Shown: positions 23,033 to 30,596, counted from the first letter of the stretch. The stretch is DNA of 64,000 bases from Megascapheus bottae (GCA_024803745.1 JANJXV010000025.1:20576610-20640609), one strand, 5' to 3'. The notes: generated by a model not told the origin, from the sequence alone. Program-made: numbers and translations.

Positions 23033-24905
23033 ATGCGCGTGTATGTAGATATATATGATCTGGAACTTTCCTGAGAAAGTTCAACCACTTGTTCAAGAAA
23101 GAATATCAGGGGCCAGGAGTTTGGCCTAGTGGCAGAGTGCTTGCCTAGCATGCATGAAGACCCAGGATTGATTCCTCTGTATCACATACATAGAAAAGGC
23201 TGGAAGTGGTGTTGTGGCTCAAGTGATACAGTTCTTGATTTGGGAAAGCCCAAGGACAGTGCTCAGGCCCTGAGTTCAAACCCCAGGACTGGCAAAAAAT
23301 AAAAAAGAAAGTCAGATACCAAGCCATTCACCTATGAGATGTTTAATGATGTACCCATACACCCTCCATTCTGTGTTCAAGATCCCACCTGTGCCTCTCT
23401 CCAAGCTGTGTTGCCCTGGGCAAATCATTCAATGTCTCTGTGCTGAAAAACAGTCTCGAAGAACCATAGAAGGAGTCAGGCACCGCAAACCTAGCTACTC
23501 GTGAGGCTGAGATTTGAAGACAACCTGGGCAAAAAAAAAGTCCAAGAGATTCTCATCTCCGATTAACCAGCAAAAAGCTAGAAGTCGAGGTGTGGCTCAG
23601 GTAGTAGAATGCCAGTCTTAGGGGGAAAATCCTAGCAAGATCACAAGGGTCCTGAGTTCAAACCCCAGAATCAGGGGAAAAAAGAAAGAAAGAAAGAAAG
23701 AATGTGAATCCTCTTGTTCCTTGCTTAGCAGATGTGTGTGTGTGTGGTCAGAGGGGCAGGAATTCCCAGTGGTGTCACACAAACAGTAGCCACTAACTGT
23801 TGTTTATTGGGGTCTATTTAAGAACAATCCCCCCACACACACACACACCACACACACACAGGCAACATCCTCATAGACGCACAGTAAACGTGACCTTCAC
23901 TGAACTTGAAAGGAGGTCCTGGGGAGTCCATGAAAGGGAAGCCAAGCCAGAAAATCTAATCCCCGAGAGGTGGGGGAGGCTGTGCCAGCGACAGACCACA
24001 GAGTTCCCGGCGGCTGCTGCGAGCGGAGAGGACGGGGCGAGGGGGGGCGCAGCAGCCCCCAGCTGTGGCGGAGGGGGACGGGCGGGGAGTCCCGGGCCCC
24101 CCCGCGGGAGCCTGCGGGCTTCCCTGCCCAGCAGCCCCCTCCAGAGCAGGCCAGCTCCACGGGCGTGTCTGCGGGGCTCACTCCGTGACCTTGGTGTTGA
24201 CCTCCTCCCAGCAGACAACGTCCTTTCCCCAAGAGGCTCAGCCACGCTCCTTCCCCACCGCCACCCCCCCAAAAAAAACCAATCGGGGTACTGGGAAGTG
24301 AATTCAGATTAATGAAGATTCCAGTTTGAAGCACCGATGAGGGGAGTGTCCCCAACTTCCAGACCCCCAACTCAAAGGCATAAGTAACCAGCCAGCCATC
24401 CAGTGCGCTCAGGCCTCGGTGTCCCCCCCACACCCACACCTTCCACGCCCAGTGCCCCACCGAGGCGCCCCGTCCTTGTCCCTCCCGGCCGGCGGGAACC
24501 CAGGCCTCAGGCTCGCTCCACCGGCCGAGCCGTCACCACGGCAACCGCAGCTGGCGCGCCCCGCGGCCCCTCCTCGGGGTGGGGTGCGGGGTGAGGGGGG
24601 CCGAGGTTGGGGAGCCCGCCCACCCCACCCCATCCACCCCACCCTACCCTGGGAAGAGGGCGCCCTGCGGAGCCCACCGCGGGCCCCTTCCAGCCCGGGC
24701 TTCGGGGGGAGGGGGGTCCCCTGCCTGCCTCCTCCCGGGGCGCACCCCGAGCCTGCCTGCCCCCAGCACCCTCATCCGCCCGACAAGTTAGTGGGAGCCG
24801 GGCCGCGCGCGCCCCTCTCGTGCGCGCTCCCGGCGCAGGGGCGCGTGCCCCCCCACCCTGACCTCGTCCCCCCCCCAGCCCCAGCCCTACCTGGATGTAC
24901 GCCAT
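3585..24905 (-). CDS. SYT17: Synaptotagmin-17 (B/K protein) gene, seven of eight coding exons
   Basis: This is an atypical synaptotagmin: a peripheral, palmitoyl-anchored tandem-C2 protein of Golgi and endosomal trafficking in neurons and kidney. Coding exons in transcript order are 24905-24891, 20453-20436, 19854-19706, 13445-13297, 12833-12205, 4268-4148 and 3740-3585. All junctions are AG/GT and all phases agree, giving 412 codons plus one base. The last exon (about 65 residues, rest of C2B) is off the left edge, so the predicted total is about 477 residues against 474 in human. Residues 23-40 form a Cys-rich membrane-anchor cluster, about 187-310 are C2A, and 321 onward are C2B. C2A has Asn in SNPYVK and Cys in SRHCVIG where calcium-binding synaptotagmins have Asp, so C2A is probably calcium-independent, as in the known family member. 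Identity rests on near-exact remembered human/rodent protein sequence along every exon. Confidence 0.97.
3810..3975 (+). repeat. Degenerate (CATC)n
   Basis: CCATCCATCCCTCCATCC-type units lie beside SYT17 exon 7, in intron 6. Confidence 0.85.
4148..4268 (-). CDS. SYT17: SYT17 coding exon 6, start of C2B
   Basis: This 121-bp exon runs from acceptor TTTGCAG to donor GTACGA and encodes NEVELGELLLSLNYLPSAG through DVSQGS, residues 321-360 plus one base. It is the first half of C2B, including the Asp of QTDVSQG that lies in calcium-binding loop 1. Confidence 0.96.
4600..4730 (-). mobile_element. MIR SINE fragment
   Basis: AACAGATGAGGAGACTGAGG, GGGGTTAAATAAC and GGCCACATTGCTAAG match antisense MIR core. 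Confidence 0.65.
4888..5095 (-). mobile_element. Composite B1-like/ID-like SINE
   Basis: The reverse copy has GGGGCTTGAACTGAGGGCCT, then TTTTCTGGTGG, then AGCTAGGATTCCAGGCATG. Confidence 0.8.
5670..5905 (+). repeat. Degenerate (CATC)n
   Basis: About 235 bp of CATC/CATT/TATC tetranucleotides in SYT17 intron 5. Confidence 0.9.
6815..6948 (+). mobile_element. B1-like SINE monomer
   Basis: GCATGCACGCCTGTAATCTC and AACAACCTGGATTACACAG follow the 7SL-derived B1 pattern without the ID-like tail. It is inside SYT17 intron 5. Confidence 0.7.
6985..7445 (-). mobile_element. Candidate solo LTR of an endogenous retrovirus
   Basis: On the minus strand this region has two CCAAT boxes (7233-7240 and 7195-7199), an octamer-like ATTTGCAT, then GGATATAAAA (7171-7180), then a region with AGTAAAG before a GC-rich end. 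This is the order of U3 and R elements in a retroviral LTR. No internal viral genes are adjacent. The termini were not resolved. Confidence 0.45.
7738..7945 (+). mobile_element. Composite SINE
   Basis: Its blocks are ATAATCCTAGCTACTGGGGA, GAGATCTGAGG, AGCACTAACCTTGAGCCAAA and GCCCTGAGATCAAACCCC. Confidence 0.8.
8140..8415 (+). mobile_element. Old interspersed repeat, copy 1
   Basis: It shares ordered blocks with 35,630-35,935: a TTCTGTGACTGT-like start, a GAGAGAAGGAG core and a distal CACTACCACCTCCCAAA block. The family was not identified. Confidence 0.3.
9240..9490 (-). mobile_element. Composite SINE
   Basis: This reverse copy has CCAGTTTTCTGGTGGC, TTTTGAACCATGATCCTCAG and ATCTCAGCCTCCTTGAG. 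Confidence 0.75.
9920..10010 (+). mobile_element. MIR SINE fragment
   Basis: CCTAGGCCTCAGTTTCTCTA preceded by CTTGGGAAACTGAC resembles the sense MIR core. Confidence 0.4.
10160..10240 (-). mobile_element. MIR SINE fragment
   Basis: AGTGGCAAAGCCAGGATTTG, AACCTTGGCCC and CAGGTCTGTGTTCTC match the antisense MIR 5' part. Confidence 0.6.
10270..10395 (+). mobile_element. MIR SINE fragment
   Basis: The order of TTATGCCACTGAGAGCTGGG, TGACATGAACAAGCCACTCA and CCTGTGCTGC resembles sense MIR. Confidence 0.45.
10866..11205 (+). mobile_element. ID-like SINE followed by composite SINE
   Basis: The ID head with CTTGCCTAGCATGCATGAG (10866-10962) is followed by a full composite SINE (10978-11205) ending in A-rich sequence. 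Confidence 0.8.
11428..11695 (+). mobile_element. ID-like SINE, composite SINE 3' half and (CA)n
   Basis: GGTAGAGTGCTTGCCTAGCA starts the ID part. The composite tail ends in a (CA)n run at about 11659-11694. Confidence 0.8.
11972..12142 (+). mobile_element. Composite SINE 5' half ending in (AC)21
   Basis: TTCACACCTGCAATCCTAGC and GATCACGGTTCAAAGCCAGC run into (AC)21 at 12099-12140, 64 bp downstream (in transcript) of the SYT17 exon 5 donor. Confidence 0.85.
12205..12833 (-). CDS. SYT17: SYT17 coding exon 5, linker and C2A domain
   Basis: This 629-bp exon runs from acceptor GTGTAG to donor GTGAGG and encodes residues 112-320, from LDSRRPSSP to ALIPSSQ. C2A begins near YQLGKLHFST. At residues 166-173 it reads SSGGGGDD where I recall SNSDD/SNLDD in human and rodents, a net gain of three glycines before the C2A domain. 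The CpG-containing codons GGC GGT GGA GGT lie at about 12652-12663. Confidence 0.97.
12872..13088 (+). mobile_element. Composite SINE beside SYT17 exon 5 acceptor
   Basis: CGCGCCTGTCATCCTAACTA through CCAAAAATGGAGGAGTGG. Its left end is about 38 bp from the exon 5 acceptor. Confidence 0.8.
13297..13445 (-). CDS. SYT17: SYT17 coding exon 4, Ser-rich linker
   Basis: This 149-bp exon runs from acceptor TATAG to donor GTGAGT and encodes residues 62-110. It starts VASRSSDKDG (human MASRSS) and ends in SLTRRIS. It is a Ser/Thr/Arg-rich, probably disordered and phosphorylated linker. The final base A joins AT of the next exon to make Asn111. Confidence 0.95.
13543..13830 (+). mobile_element. B1-like fragment with (AC)n and GATA/GATG repeat
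   Basis: TATGCCTGTAATCCCAGGAC begins a short B1-like fragment. (AC)n at about 13616-13660 and degenerate GATA/GATG/GACA tetranucleotides to 13830 follow. Confidence 0.75.
14568..14975 (+). repeat. Purine-rich (GGAA/GGGA) tract
   Basis: About 400 bp are nearly all A and G on the plus strand, with only scattered C/T. It lies in SYT17 intron 3, pyrimidine-rich in the transcript, and is a candidate triplex-forming mirror region. Confidence 0.95.
15005..15224 (-). mobile_element. Composite SINE
   Basis: This reverse copy has GGGGCTTGAACTCTGGACCT, TTTTCTGCTGGTGAACTGG and ATCTCAGCCTCCTGAATAGC. Confidence 0.85.
15474..15682 (-). mobile_element. ID-like dimer SINE (IDL type)
   Basis: Reverse copy: T-run, GCCAGTCTTGGGCTTGAGCT, GGTACCGAGGAATCAAACCC and GCATGCTAGGCAAGCACTC. 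Confidence 0.9.
16018..16270 (+). mobile_element. Composite SINE ending in (CA)n
   Basis: CATCTACTCAGGAGGCTGGA, CTGTGGCTCAAGTGGTACAG and a terminal (CA)n from about 16231. Confidence 0.8.
16615..16848 (+). mobile_element. Composite SINE
   Basis: CACACCTGCAATCCTAACTA, GTCTGTGAGACTCCTATCTC and GCCCCGAGTTCAAGTCCCAT. Confidence 0.85.
17742..17960 (-). mobile_element. Composite SINE
   Basis: Reverse copy with CACTTCCAGTTTTCTGATG and TCAGACTCCTGAGTAGCTAG. Confidence 0.85.
18229..18296. repeat. (GT)n with (CTGT)n
   Basis: A GT run with one interruption (18231-18273) continues into CTGT tetranucleotides up to 18296. Confidence 0.95.
18297..18725 (-). mobile_element. Cluster of reverse SINE pieces
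   Basis: A composite SINE (about 18297-18505) is followed by a second truncated one (to 18655) and a B1 fragment (18664-18725) with AGACAGAATCTTACTATGTG. Confidence 0.7.
19462..19495. repeat. (AC)17
   Basis: A CA repeat in SYT17 intron 3, (GU)17 in the transcript. Confidence 0.98.
19585..19626. repeat. (AC)21 downstream of SYT17 exon 3
   Basis: (GU)21 in the transcript, starting 79 nt after the exon 3 donor. Confidence 0.98.
19706..19854 (-). CDS. SYT17: SYT17 coding exon 3, Cys-rich membrane anchor
   Basis: This 149-bp exon runs from acceptor CCTTAG to donor GTGAGT and encodes residues 12-60 plus two bases of codon 61. It begins GFLSRIS and ends in PFPAQTPPW. Cysteines fall at 23, 30, 31, 34, 39 and 40, the likely palmitoylation cluster. 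Where human reads RWTCRHCC this copy reads RWTWRLCC, so one cysteine of the cluster is replaced by Trp. The exon is easy to miss because its frame is closed just outside both splice sites. Confidence 0.93.
20021..20070. repeat. (TC)25 in SYT17 intron 2
   Basis: (GA)25 in the SYT17 transcript, 365 nt downstream of the 18-nt microexon. Confidence 0.98.
20436..20453 (-). CDS. SYT17: SYT17 18-bp microexon (LEPLNE)
   Basis: The reading is GGGCAG | TTG GAA CCA TTA AAC GAG | GTGGGT. It encodes the six residues that follow MAYIQ in human SYT17 and is in frame at both ends (phase 0). The acceptor is weak: the 20 bases before the AG are purine-rich (GATATATCAAAGGG) and the pyrimidine runs lie further upstream. 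It is too short for ordinary ORF scanning. Skipping it would keep the frame and remove six residues. Confidence 0.92.
20507..20580. repeat. (GA)n in SYT17 intron 1
   Basis: An imperfect GA run becomes a perfect one at 20528-20580. In the transcript this is a long UC tract ending 75 nt upstream of the microexon. Confidence 0.98.
21202..21270. repeat. (GT)n(GC)n alternating tract
   Basis: About 44 bp of GT are followed by about 16 bp of GC and then ATGTGT. This is uninterrupted alternating purine-pyrimidine, a strong Z-DNA candidate, in SYT17 intron 1. Confidence 0.95.
21590..21925 (+). mobile_element. SINE-derived region, diverged
   Basis: GTGGCTCACACCTGTAATCC begins a B1-like unit, followed by a second B1-like part and a (TAA)n stretch. 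Confidence 0.6.
22165..22380 (+). mobile_element. B1-like SINE, diverged
   Basis: GTTGGGTGTGATGGTTCATG and GGTCCTGAGTTCAAATCC mark head and tail. Confidence 0.65.
22845..22965 (+). mobile_element. Old DNA-transposon-type relic
   Basis: The core ACAAATAAAGTTTTATTAGA then ACACAGCCACAC and CTATGGCTG is a well-known mammalian-wide repeat pattern, probably hAT-type. A related inverted piece lies at about 37,980-38,065. Confidence 0.5.
22974..23030. repeat. (GT)n microsatellite
   Basis: About 28 GT units followed by GCATGCGCGTGTATG. Confidence 0.97.
23108..23305 (+). mobile_element. ID-like dimer SINE
   Basis: GGAGTTTGGCCTAGTGGCAG through GCCCTGAGTTCAAACCCC. Confidence 0.88.
23385..23462 (+). 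mobile_element. MIR SINE fragment
   Basis: AGCTGTGTTGCCCTGGGCAA followed by ATCATTCAATGTCTCTGTGC matches sense MIR core. Confidence 0.55.
23470..23700 (+). mobile_element. Composite SINE with (GAAA)n tail
   Basis: CTAGCTACTCGTGAGGCTGA, GAGGTGTGGCTCAGGTAGTA and a tail of GAAA units. Confidence 0.8.
24532..24545 (+). promoter_or_regulatory. RFX X-box match in SYT17 intron 1
   Basis: GTCACC-AC-GGCAAC matches the GTNRCC N0-3 RGYAAC X-box consensus at every constrained position. It lies in the CpG island about 350 bp downstream of the SYT17 start. Confidence 0.5.
24891..24905 (-). CDS. SYT17: SYT17 coding exon 1 (MAYIQ)
   Basis: The five start codons ATG GCG TAC ATC CAG are followed by the donor GTAGGG. 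The context GAAGATGG is a strong Kozak match (A at -3, G at +4). MAYIQ is the conserved start of the B/K protein. The exon sits in the CpG island, as expected for a first exon. Confidence 0.93.
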
Positions 24906-24919
24906 CTTCGCCCGCGCAC

Positions 24920-24937
24920 TCACTCCGGCCCGGGCAT
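24920..24937 (-). promoter_or_regulatory. Five-codon upstream ORF before SYT17
   Basis: ATG CCC GGG CCG GAG TGA ends 14 bases before the SYT17 ATG. Its context is poor (C at +4), so it would probably be bypassed often. It matters only if the transcription start lies upstream of 24,937. Confidence 0.5.
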
Positions 24938-25799
24938 GGCGCCGCCGCGGCCACTTTGCCCTCGCCGGCCTGGGAGGGGGCAGCCGGCGCGGGGGCTGGA
25001 AGCCGAGGGCAGCCGGGCGGCCCCAGACGTGACCGGCGTGGCGGATGAGCGGCGCGCGCCCCTGTGCCGGCCGCCCCGTCCCGGCCTGGCCCTGCGCGCC
25101 CGCTGCGGGAACGGGGCTGCGTCCCCCGATCTCACAGCTGGGTCACCCGGGGTCCCCGCCTCGGCTTCTCCCTCGGTGTCGCGCCCCAGCCCCGGGGCGC
25201 TCCCCAGGCTGGAAGAAGGCCGGGGCGCCTGGGCAGATCGCCCGGGGCAGCCGCGGGGACGGCGGCGGCGACGCTGGGGCCCGGGCGCGCGGCGGGCGGG
25301 GAGGGGACGGGGCCGGGGAAGCGGGGTGGGCGGGGGCGGCGCTCGGGTCAGCCCAGCCGGCTGGCACCGGGGCGGGCACCGGCCGGCAGCAGAGCCCTGG
25401 GAGCCGCCGTGCCGCCCAGCAGGGGCCCGCCCCGCCCGTCGTGGTGATGGAGGTGGGGAGGGGGGAGGACTGGAGCTGGGAGGGTCCTGTCCATTCAATC
25501 CTCGCCCCAAAACGCCTTGGAAAAAACTTTATTCCTGCCACACCCCCCATCCAATGCGCCTAAGACGGTGGCGACCAAGTGTACTGAGGCTGGAAAGAGG
25601 GGTGGCGCCGAGTTAAGGTGGCACCCAGAGCGGGGTGCGGTCGCGGGGGCCACAGGGGCGCGTGCCACGCAACGCCCCTGTTCATTCTGCACCTGCCGGA
25701 GTTGCGCCCTGGATGCAACAGGTCCAGCGCGGGGCGACCCGGCAGCGCCACCCAGCGTCGTGCGCGGAGAGTGCGCGCCTGCCCCGGAGCGTGCGCCCT

Positions 25800-25885
25800 G
25801 GGGCGTGTCTGAGGGGGCGAGTCCACCTTGGGGCGTGTCCGAGGGGGCGTGTCCGAGGGGCGTGTCCGAGGGGCGTGTCCGCATC
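25800..25885. repeat. GC-rich minisatellite, unit about GGGCGTGTCCGAG
   Basis: About six tandem units of 13-16 bp lie at the distal edge of the SYT17 CpG island. Each unit carries a GGGCGTG box of the KLF/SP type. The last units (25831-25880) are nearly identical and the first two have diverged. Confidence 0.85.
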
Positions 25886-26154
25886 TGGGGGACTCCATTG
25901 CCCAATCCAAGGTATCCAGCCCAAAGCTACAGAGCCTGGTGGCCCCTGGTGTTTTCTAAATACATGCTCAGCGTCTCTTGGTTGCTTGGTGGCCAGTTTA
26001 CCAGGCTGATGATGAGAGCCCCAAACAGTTCCTTTTTTTCTCTCTAAAGACAAGATCAGATCTCTGCCTTGCCTATCCTTCAGCGTTTTTTATTTGGGGG
26101 GGGGGTGGGAAGAGAGAAAACGAATGTGGAAAAAAGAATGTGATCATACACCAG

Positions 26155-26330
26155 TACTGGACCTAGAACTCAGGGCCTGGGCACAGTCCCTTAGCTTTTT
26201 CACTTAAGCCAGAGTTCCATTTCTGACTTTTGGCTTGGTTATTTGCAGGTAGGACTTGCGCAGATTTGTTTTCCTTAGCTGGCTTTGAACCTCCATCCTC
26301 ATATCTCAGACTTCTGAGCAGCTAGGATTA
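26155..26330 (-). mobile_element. Composite SINE, diverged
   Basis: Reverse copy with ACTCAGGGCCTGGGCACAG and AGCTGGCTTTGAACCTCC. Confidence 0.7.
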
Positions 26331-28194
26331 TGCATTGTTTTATAGTTGGTGCACCAAAGGACTTCATGTTTAGCCTTACAGAGACTTCTGATCCTGTTTA
26401 TGACACATGTGGGCCATATCTGGAGAGCACAGCCCCCTGCCTGGGTTGGCATGGACAGGTATCTGGATGTGTGGGCCTCATGAGCCCACACTCATGGTTA
26501 GGAGAGGGGGAAGGGACCACACAAGCAATGAGGCGGGAGGGGGGGGGGAAGCCAACAACATACACAGTACACAGTAGGTGACTATGATAAATCCTGGTAA
26601 AGATGGATGGTCTGGAATTCTGTCTCTCCTAGGAAAGAATGATGTGTGTGGGTGGGGGGGGGGTCCCTCCTTTGATGGTTTTCTTCGGAAAAGAATCAGC
26701 CATCTGCCCTCCAGCCCTGGGTGGCAGACACGGGCATATAATAAGGGTCTTCAGACAGCAGTTTGAGGTGGAAATGGAAACCCAGAATGCCAATTAAGCC
26801 TCAGAATCCCAATTGTAATTAAAAAGTGCCAGGATGGCAAAAACCACTCACCGTCTCCTCTATGAACAGCACACTCTCTCGAAGGTGACTGTGCCATTCT
26901 GGCTGAGTGGACTCTCCTCTAAGTCACTTGTAATTATCTACCCTACCCATGGGTGCTGTCTGGGTCTCATTGGTAGAACCCTGGGCTCTCAGTCTGGATG
27001 TCAGGCTAATGAACAAGCTGGTTGGAAGTCGGAATGGCAGGCTCTTTCTGTGATCCCAGGGCCCAGGTATCAGACTCTCTCCTCTCCATCCTGCTTATTT
27101 GGGTGCAGTAATGGCTTCATGGCCTGAGATCCAGATTTCTAATCCATCATTGCCAGTGAGCCTCAGTTTCCCATATCTCCCCTCCCACCCCTACCCCAAC
27201 CTACCAGAGGCAGGGAGAAAGACCTGAAGCTATGAGCAAAGACAGGGAATTCTTCTTGCTCTGCCCTGAATCCTGGCAGTTTTCAAAGCATGGGCTCTGG
27301 ACAGCAGCTTCTGCAGTGTCTGAGACCTTACTGGAAATGCAGAGTCCCAGGTCTCATTCCAGACAGACACTGAACCAGAGTACTGGCAGGGGAGGGCCAA
27401 TGTGCTTTAATAAACCTTCTAGAAGATTCTGATCCAGCTAAAATGTTAGAACTGTTGAGGTACCCACACACACATTTCACAGTGCATTTAATCACTTTCA
27501 GATTGATGCCAGTTGCAACAGGGCCTGAAATTCTGCATTTTAAGCAAGTGGTAAGTGGTGCTGTTCTCTGTCCTCTCCCGGGAATTCCACTGTCCACTGT
27601 CCACTCTGGGCTTAATTTGTCTCCTACATTTTTCATTGTCCTGATTGGTGGTCTAGTTCCCTAACTAGGAGTAACGCTCAGGAACATGGGAAGGGTCTGT
27701 CTATTTCATTCACAAGTGGGTCCTCAAAACCTAGGCCAGTGCCCAGAATGAAGAAAGAGGACTCCATCATATTACTGAATGAATGAATGAATGAATAAGT
27801 GAATGGACAAATGAATGAACATATTAAAAACAAATGTATGCTGCTGAAAGTCTCCCTCCACACATGTGGTCAAGCGTCCCTCATGGATGTCAGCTTTACC
27901 TTATACACCCTTCTATATCCAGCCAAGGAAGGGCCACTGGGTCACTTTCTGGCCTTTCTCATTCAGGGCACTGTGGGAAATCTATGGGGATCCTAGCTCT
28001 CTGTCACTCCTGTGAGGACTTTACCTTCTCAGAAGATGATAATTGCTAATCCCCTCTCAAGCCACTGCTTTCGAGCCAGGTTCGCTGAGAACTATGAGTG
28101 TTTCCAGGAAAGATCTTGCTTCTCTGGGCTGAGGAAGAAGGCCACAGTGTCTAAAGACCCAGTGACTCACGGTTTGACTTCTTTGCAGATGTTG

Positions 28195-28613
28195 ACAGCC
28201 AAATGGAAATAACCCGAATGTCCACAGGCAGATGAAGGTTAAACAAAGTTTGGCATGACTAAGAATGGAACACTTTTCTACAAAACTATTAATATGCTCT
28301 AACACGAATGACCTCAAACGCATTGTACTATGGGAAAGAAACAAGACAAAGAAGACCTTCATTCGTGTGAAGAATCAGAAGTAGAAATGCTACAGAGTTG
28401 GATATGGGAACTGACTAGTTTCCTGAGCTGAGGGTTCAGGATGGAAGATAATGTATAAACAAAAAAAGATTTGGCATAGGTAGGTAGGTGATGAAAATGT
28501 CCTAAAATTGTGTTGCAGTGTTGTCATGACTCTGAAATATCAGGCAATCATTCCATTGTACATTTTAAATGGTATGCATATTTTACCCAATAAAGCTGCT
28601 TTAAAAAACATAA
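28195..28613 (+). mobile_element. L1M (L1MA/L1MB-type) LINE 3' end
   Basis: The sequence follows the mammalian L1M 3' UTR in order: AACCCGAATGTCCACAGGC, then ATGAAAATGTCCTAAAATTG, then ATTGTACATTTTAAATGG, then CAATAAAGCTG and an A-rich end. It is 5'-truncated and old. It looks non-coding. Confidence 0.75.
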
Positions 28614-28621
28614 AAAGTAGT

Positions 28622-28741
28622 GGCTAAAGTGCAGAGAGGGCTCATACTTGTAATCCTAGCTACTCAGAAAGCTGCGATCTGAGGACAGAAGTCCAAAGCC
28701 AGCCTGAGTAGGAAAGCCCCTAAGATTCCTATATCCAACTA

Positions 28742-28791
<50 letters not shown>

Positions 28792-28905
28792 AGGAGTGGA
28801 GCTGTGGCTCAAGTGGAAAAGTGCTAGCATTGAGAGGGGGAAAAAAAAGCTCAGAGGCAGTAAGCAGGCCGAGTTCAAGCCCCAGGACTGGCACAAAAAA
28901 AAAAA
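28622..28905 (+). mobile_element. Composite SINE with internal (CA)n
   Basis: ACTTGTAATCCTAGCTACTC, (CA)n at about 28743-28790, then GCTGTGGCTCAAGTGG and an A tail. Confidence 0.8.
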
Positions 28906-28981
28906 ATAAGAAGAGGGCAGCCTAACAAGTGCAAGATCCTAAACTCAAATCCCAGCAACTGCCCTCCCTTGTCCCCCCACC

Positions 28982-28984
<3 letters not shown>

Positions 28985-29031
<47 letters not shown>
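28985..29031. repeat. (CA)n microsatellite
   Basis: About 23 CA units. Confidence 0.95.
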
Positions 29032-29033
<2 letters not shown>

Positions 29034-29823
29034 GATTTTTGCTAAAAGTACGTTTAGCTCCATGTGTCAAAGGCCCCTTGTCAAATTTTGCCAGAGAATT
29101 CTACTTCCTCTCTTGTTGGAAACAGTTTTGTGAAAGGTCAATGAAAATCTCCCATCCGCATCCAAAATCATACCAAGTGTGTGCTCAATAAATTAGTGCA
29201 TTAAACTGGCCTGCTTTTTATTTTCCCCTTATTAAAGTAATAAGAGGGTCAGGGCGTTCTGACCTTCTGAGGTGGTTTTCTGGTCGTATTCACAGAACCT
29301 CTGTTGTGGGACTTTGTCCCTGACCAGCTCCAGGGGCCCCTGCCTGCCACAGCAATGGACAAATGCCCCCTTCATGGAGCAGCACAGGAAGAGCACAGGG
29401 GAGAGAGCTAGAGTGAAAGAAACTGATTAGCCAGTCTTCTGGAGCCCTGCAATTTCTATTTCAATGCAATCAACGCAGGATGGAAGAAGATTCAAGTGTG
29501 GTAGGCCCTAAAGCTCCACCTGGACCAGCTGCCAGTGTCAGGGTGGAGGGAAATGGAGCACTCTGACTGGCCCAGCCAGTGTCACGTGCCCATGGGTGGA
29601 GTGGAGGCAGTGCATCACGATTGACAGTCTGGCTGGAAACATATGGGAGAAGACAAGGACAGTTCCTACAGGGAAATAAGATGAGAAGACAGTTACCAGG
29701 TGGCATTAATTATTCCCACGTACAGGGAAAAAAAATAACAATAAAGAGTTTATATCTTATAGTTAGGAGAAGTTTGCATCATAACCAGAAGTATCACAGG
29801 TGCTTGTGGAAAAAAATATCTAC

Positions 29824-30020
29824 TTGGCTGGGAGTTTGGCCTAGTGGTACGGTGTTTGCCTAGCATGCAGGAAGCCTTGGGTTCAATTCCTCAGTACCAC
29901 ATACACAGAAAAGTGGTGCTATGGCCCAAGTGGTAGTGCACTAGCCTCGAGCAAAAAAGAAAAGAAAAGTTCAAGGGCAGTGCCAAGGCCCTGAGTTCAA
30001 GCCCCAGGACTGGCTAAAAA
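29824..30020 (+). mobile_element. ID-like dimer SINE
   Basis: GGCTGGGAGTTTGGCCTAGT through TTCAAGCCCCAGGACTGGC. Confidence 0.88.
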
Positions 30021-30274
30021 GAAAAGAAAACCTACTTATGGCTTATATTTTGATTTCTTCTGGTAGTCGTTTCTGTACACACCTAGGTCCGCTGTCTATT
30101 CAAGATTTACAAGTGCTAAGAATCCTGGTCACTCTCTGATCCACATAGACAATAGTCTTTGCACAAAATGCCTTCTGCTTCTAACCTTTGTGCTCAAACA
30201 GAACTAGCTACCCCAAATTGACAGTCCCTATAAAATACAAAATATAGGGTCCTTTATTCACTATTAAGAATCTT

Positions 30275-30587
30275 TCCAAACAGTACCAGAGTGATGACTC
30301 AATATTTGGGTACCCAAGGTTATTGCCACAGTCTGGAGATATAAATTTAAGTACATAGAAATGAAAATCTATTATGGGCTATATACTCTATTGACATAAT
30401 GTTATATAGATCGATATGCGTCTATGACATACAAAATCTCAGCTTAATTTTAATTGTGTCCTAAAATTTATGTGCCAGTGATTGTATATAGAGAGTCCTT
30501 TATTGAATATTTGTTTGTTAAACATAGCATTTGAAATATAATGTAAAAAATCAGTGTTAATAAAATATTTTAATTAAAAAAAAAAAA
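30275..30587 (+). mobile_element. Retroposed 3' UTR fragment with target-site duplication
   Basis: An A/T-rich 313-bp segment ends in AATAAA (30559-30564), about ten bases, then an A tail. It is bounded by AAGAATCTT at 30266-30274 and 30588-30596. This is the signature of an L1-mediated, 5'-truncated mRNA copy. I do not recognise the parent gene. Confidence 0.6.
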
Positions 30588-30596
30588 AAGAATCTT

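Larger units (their letters stand above)
20454..24890 (-). other. SYT17 intron 1
   Basis: This 4.4-kb intron runs from the CpG-island first exon to the microexon. It contains (GA)n close to the microexon, a (GT)n(GC)n alternating tract, SINEs, an old DNA-transposon-like fragment and, at its right end, the CpG-rich part of the promoter region with an RFX-type X-box. Confidence 0.85.
23990..25900 (-). promoter_or_regulatory. SYT17 CpG-island promoter
   Basis: This is a dense CpG region about 1.9 kb long, spanning the SYT17 start codon. It contains many GC boxes (GGGCGG/CCGCCC types) and no evident TATA element near the start. Transcription probably begins in about 24,940-25,400, but the exact site cannot be read from sequence. 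Apparent long ORFs here are a by-product of GC richness. Confidence 0.85.

Noticed and set aside
23800..24312. 170-codon plus-strand frame starting with a His/Thr/Pro-rich CA repeat
   Set aside because: It runs from a CA repeat into the CpG island. There is no homology, and it is antisense to the SYT17 5' region.
24403..26053. Several 100-220-codon frames on both strands of the SYT17 CpG island
   Set aside because: Composition is Pro/Gly/Arg/Ala-rich and low-complexity, as expected in any CpG island. No conserved motif was seen.
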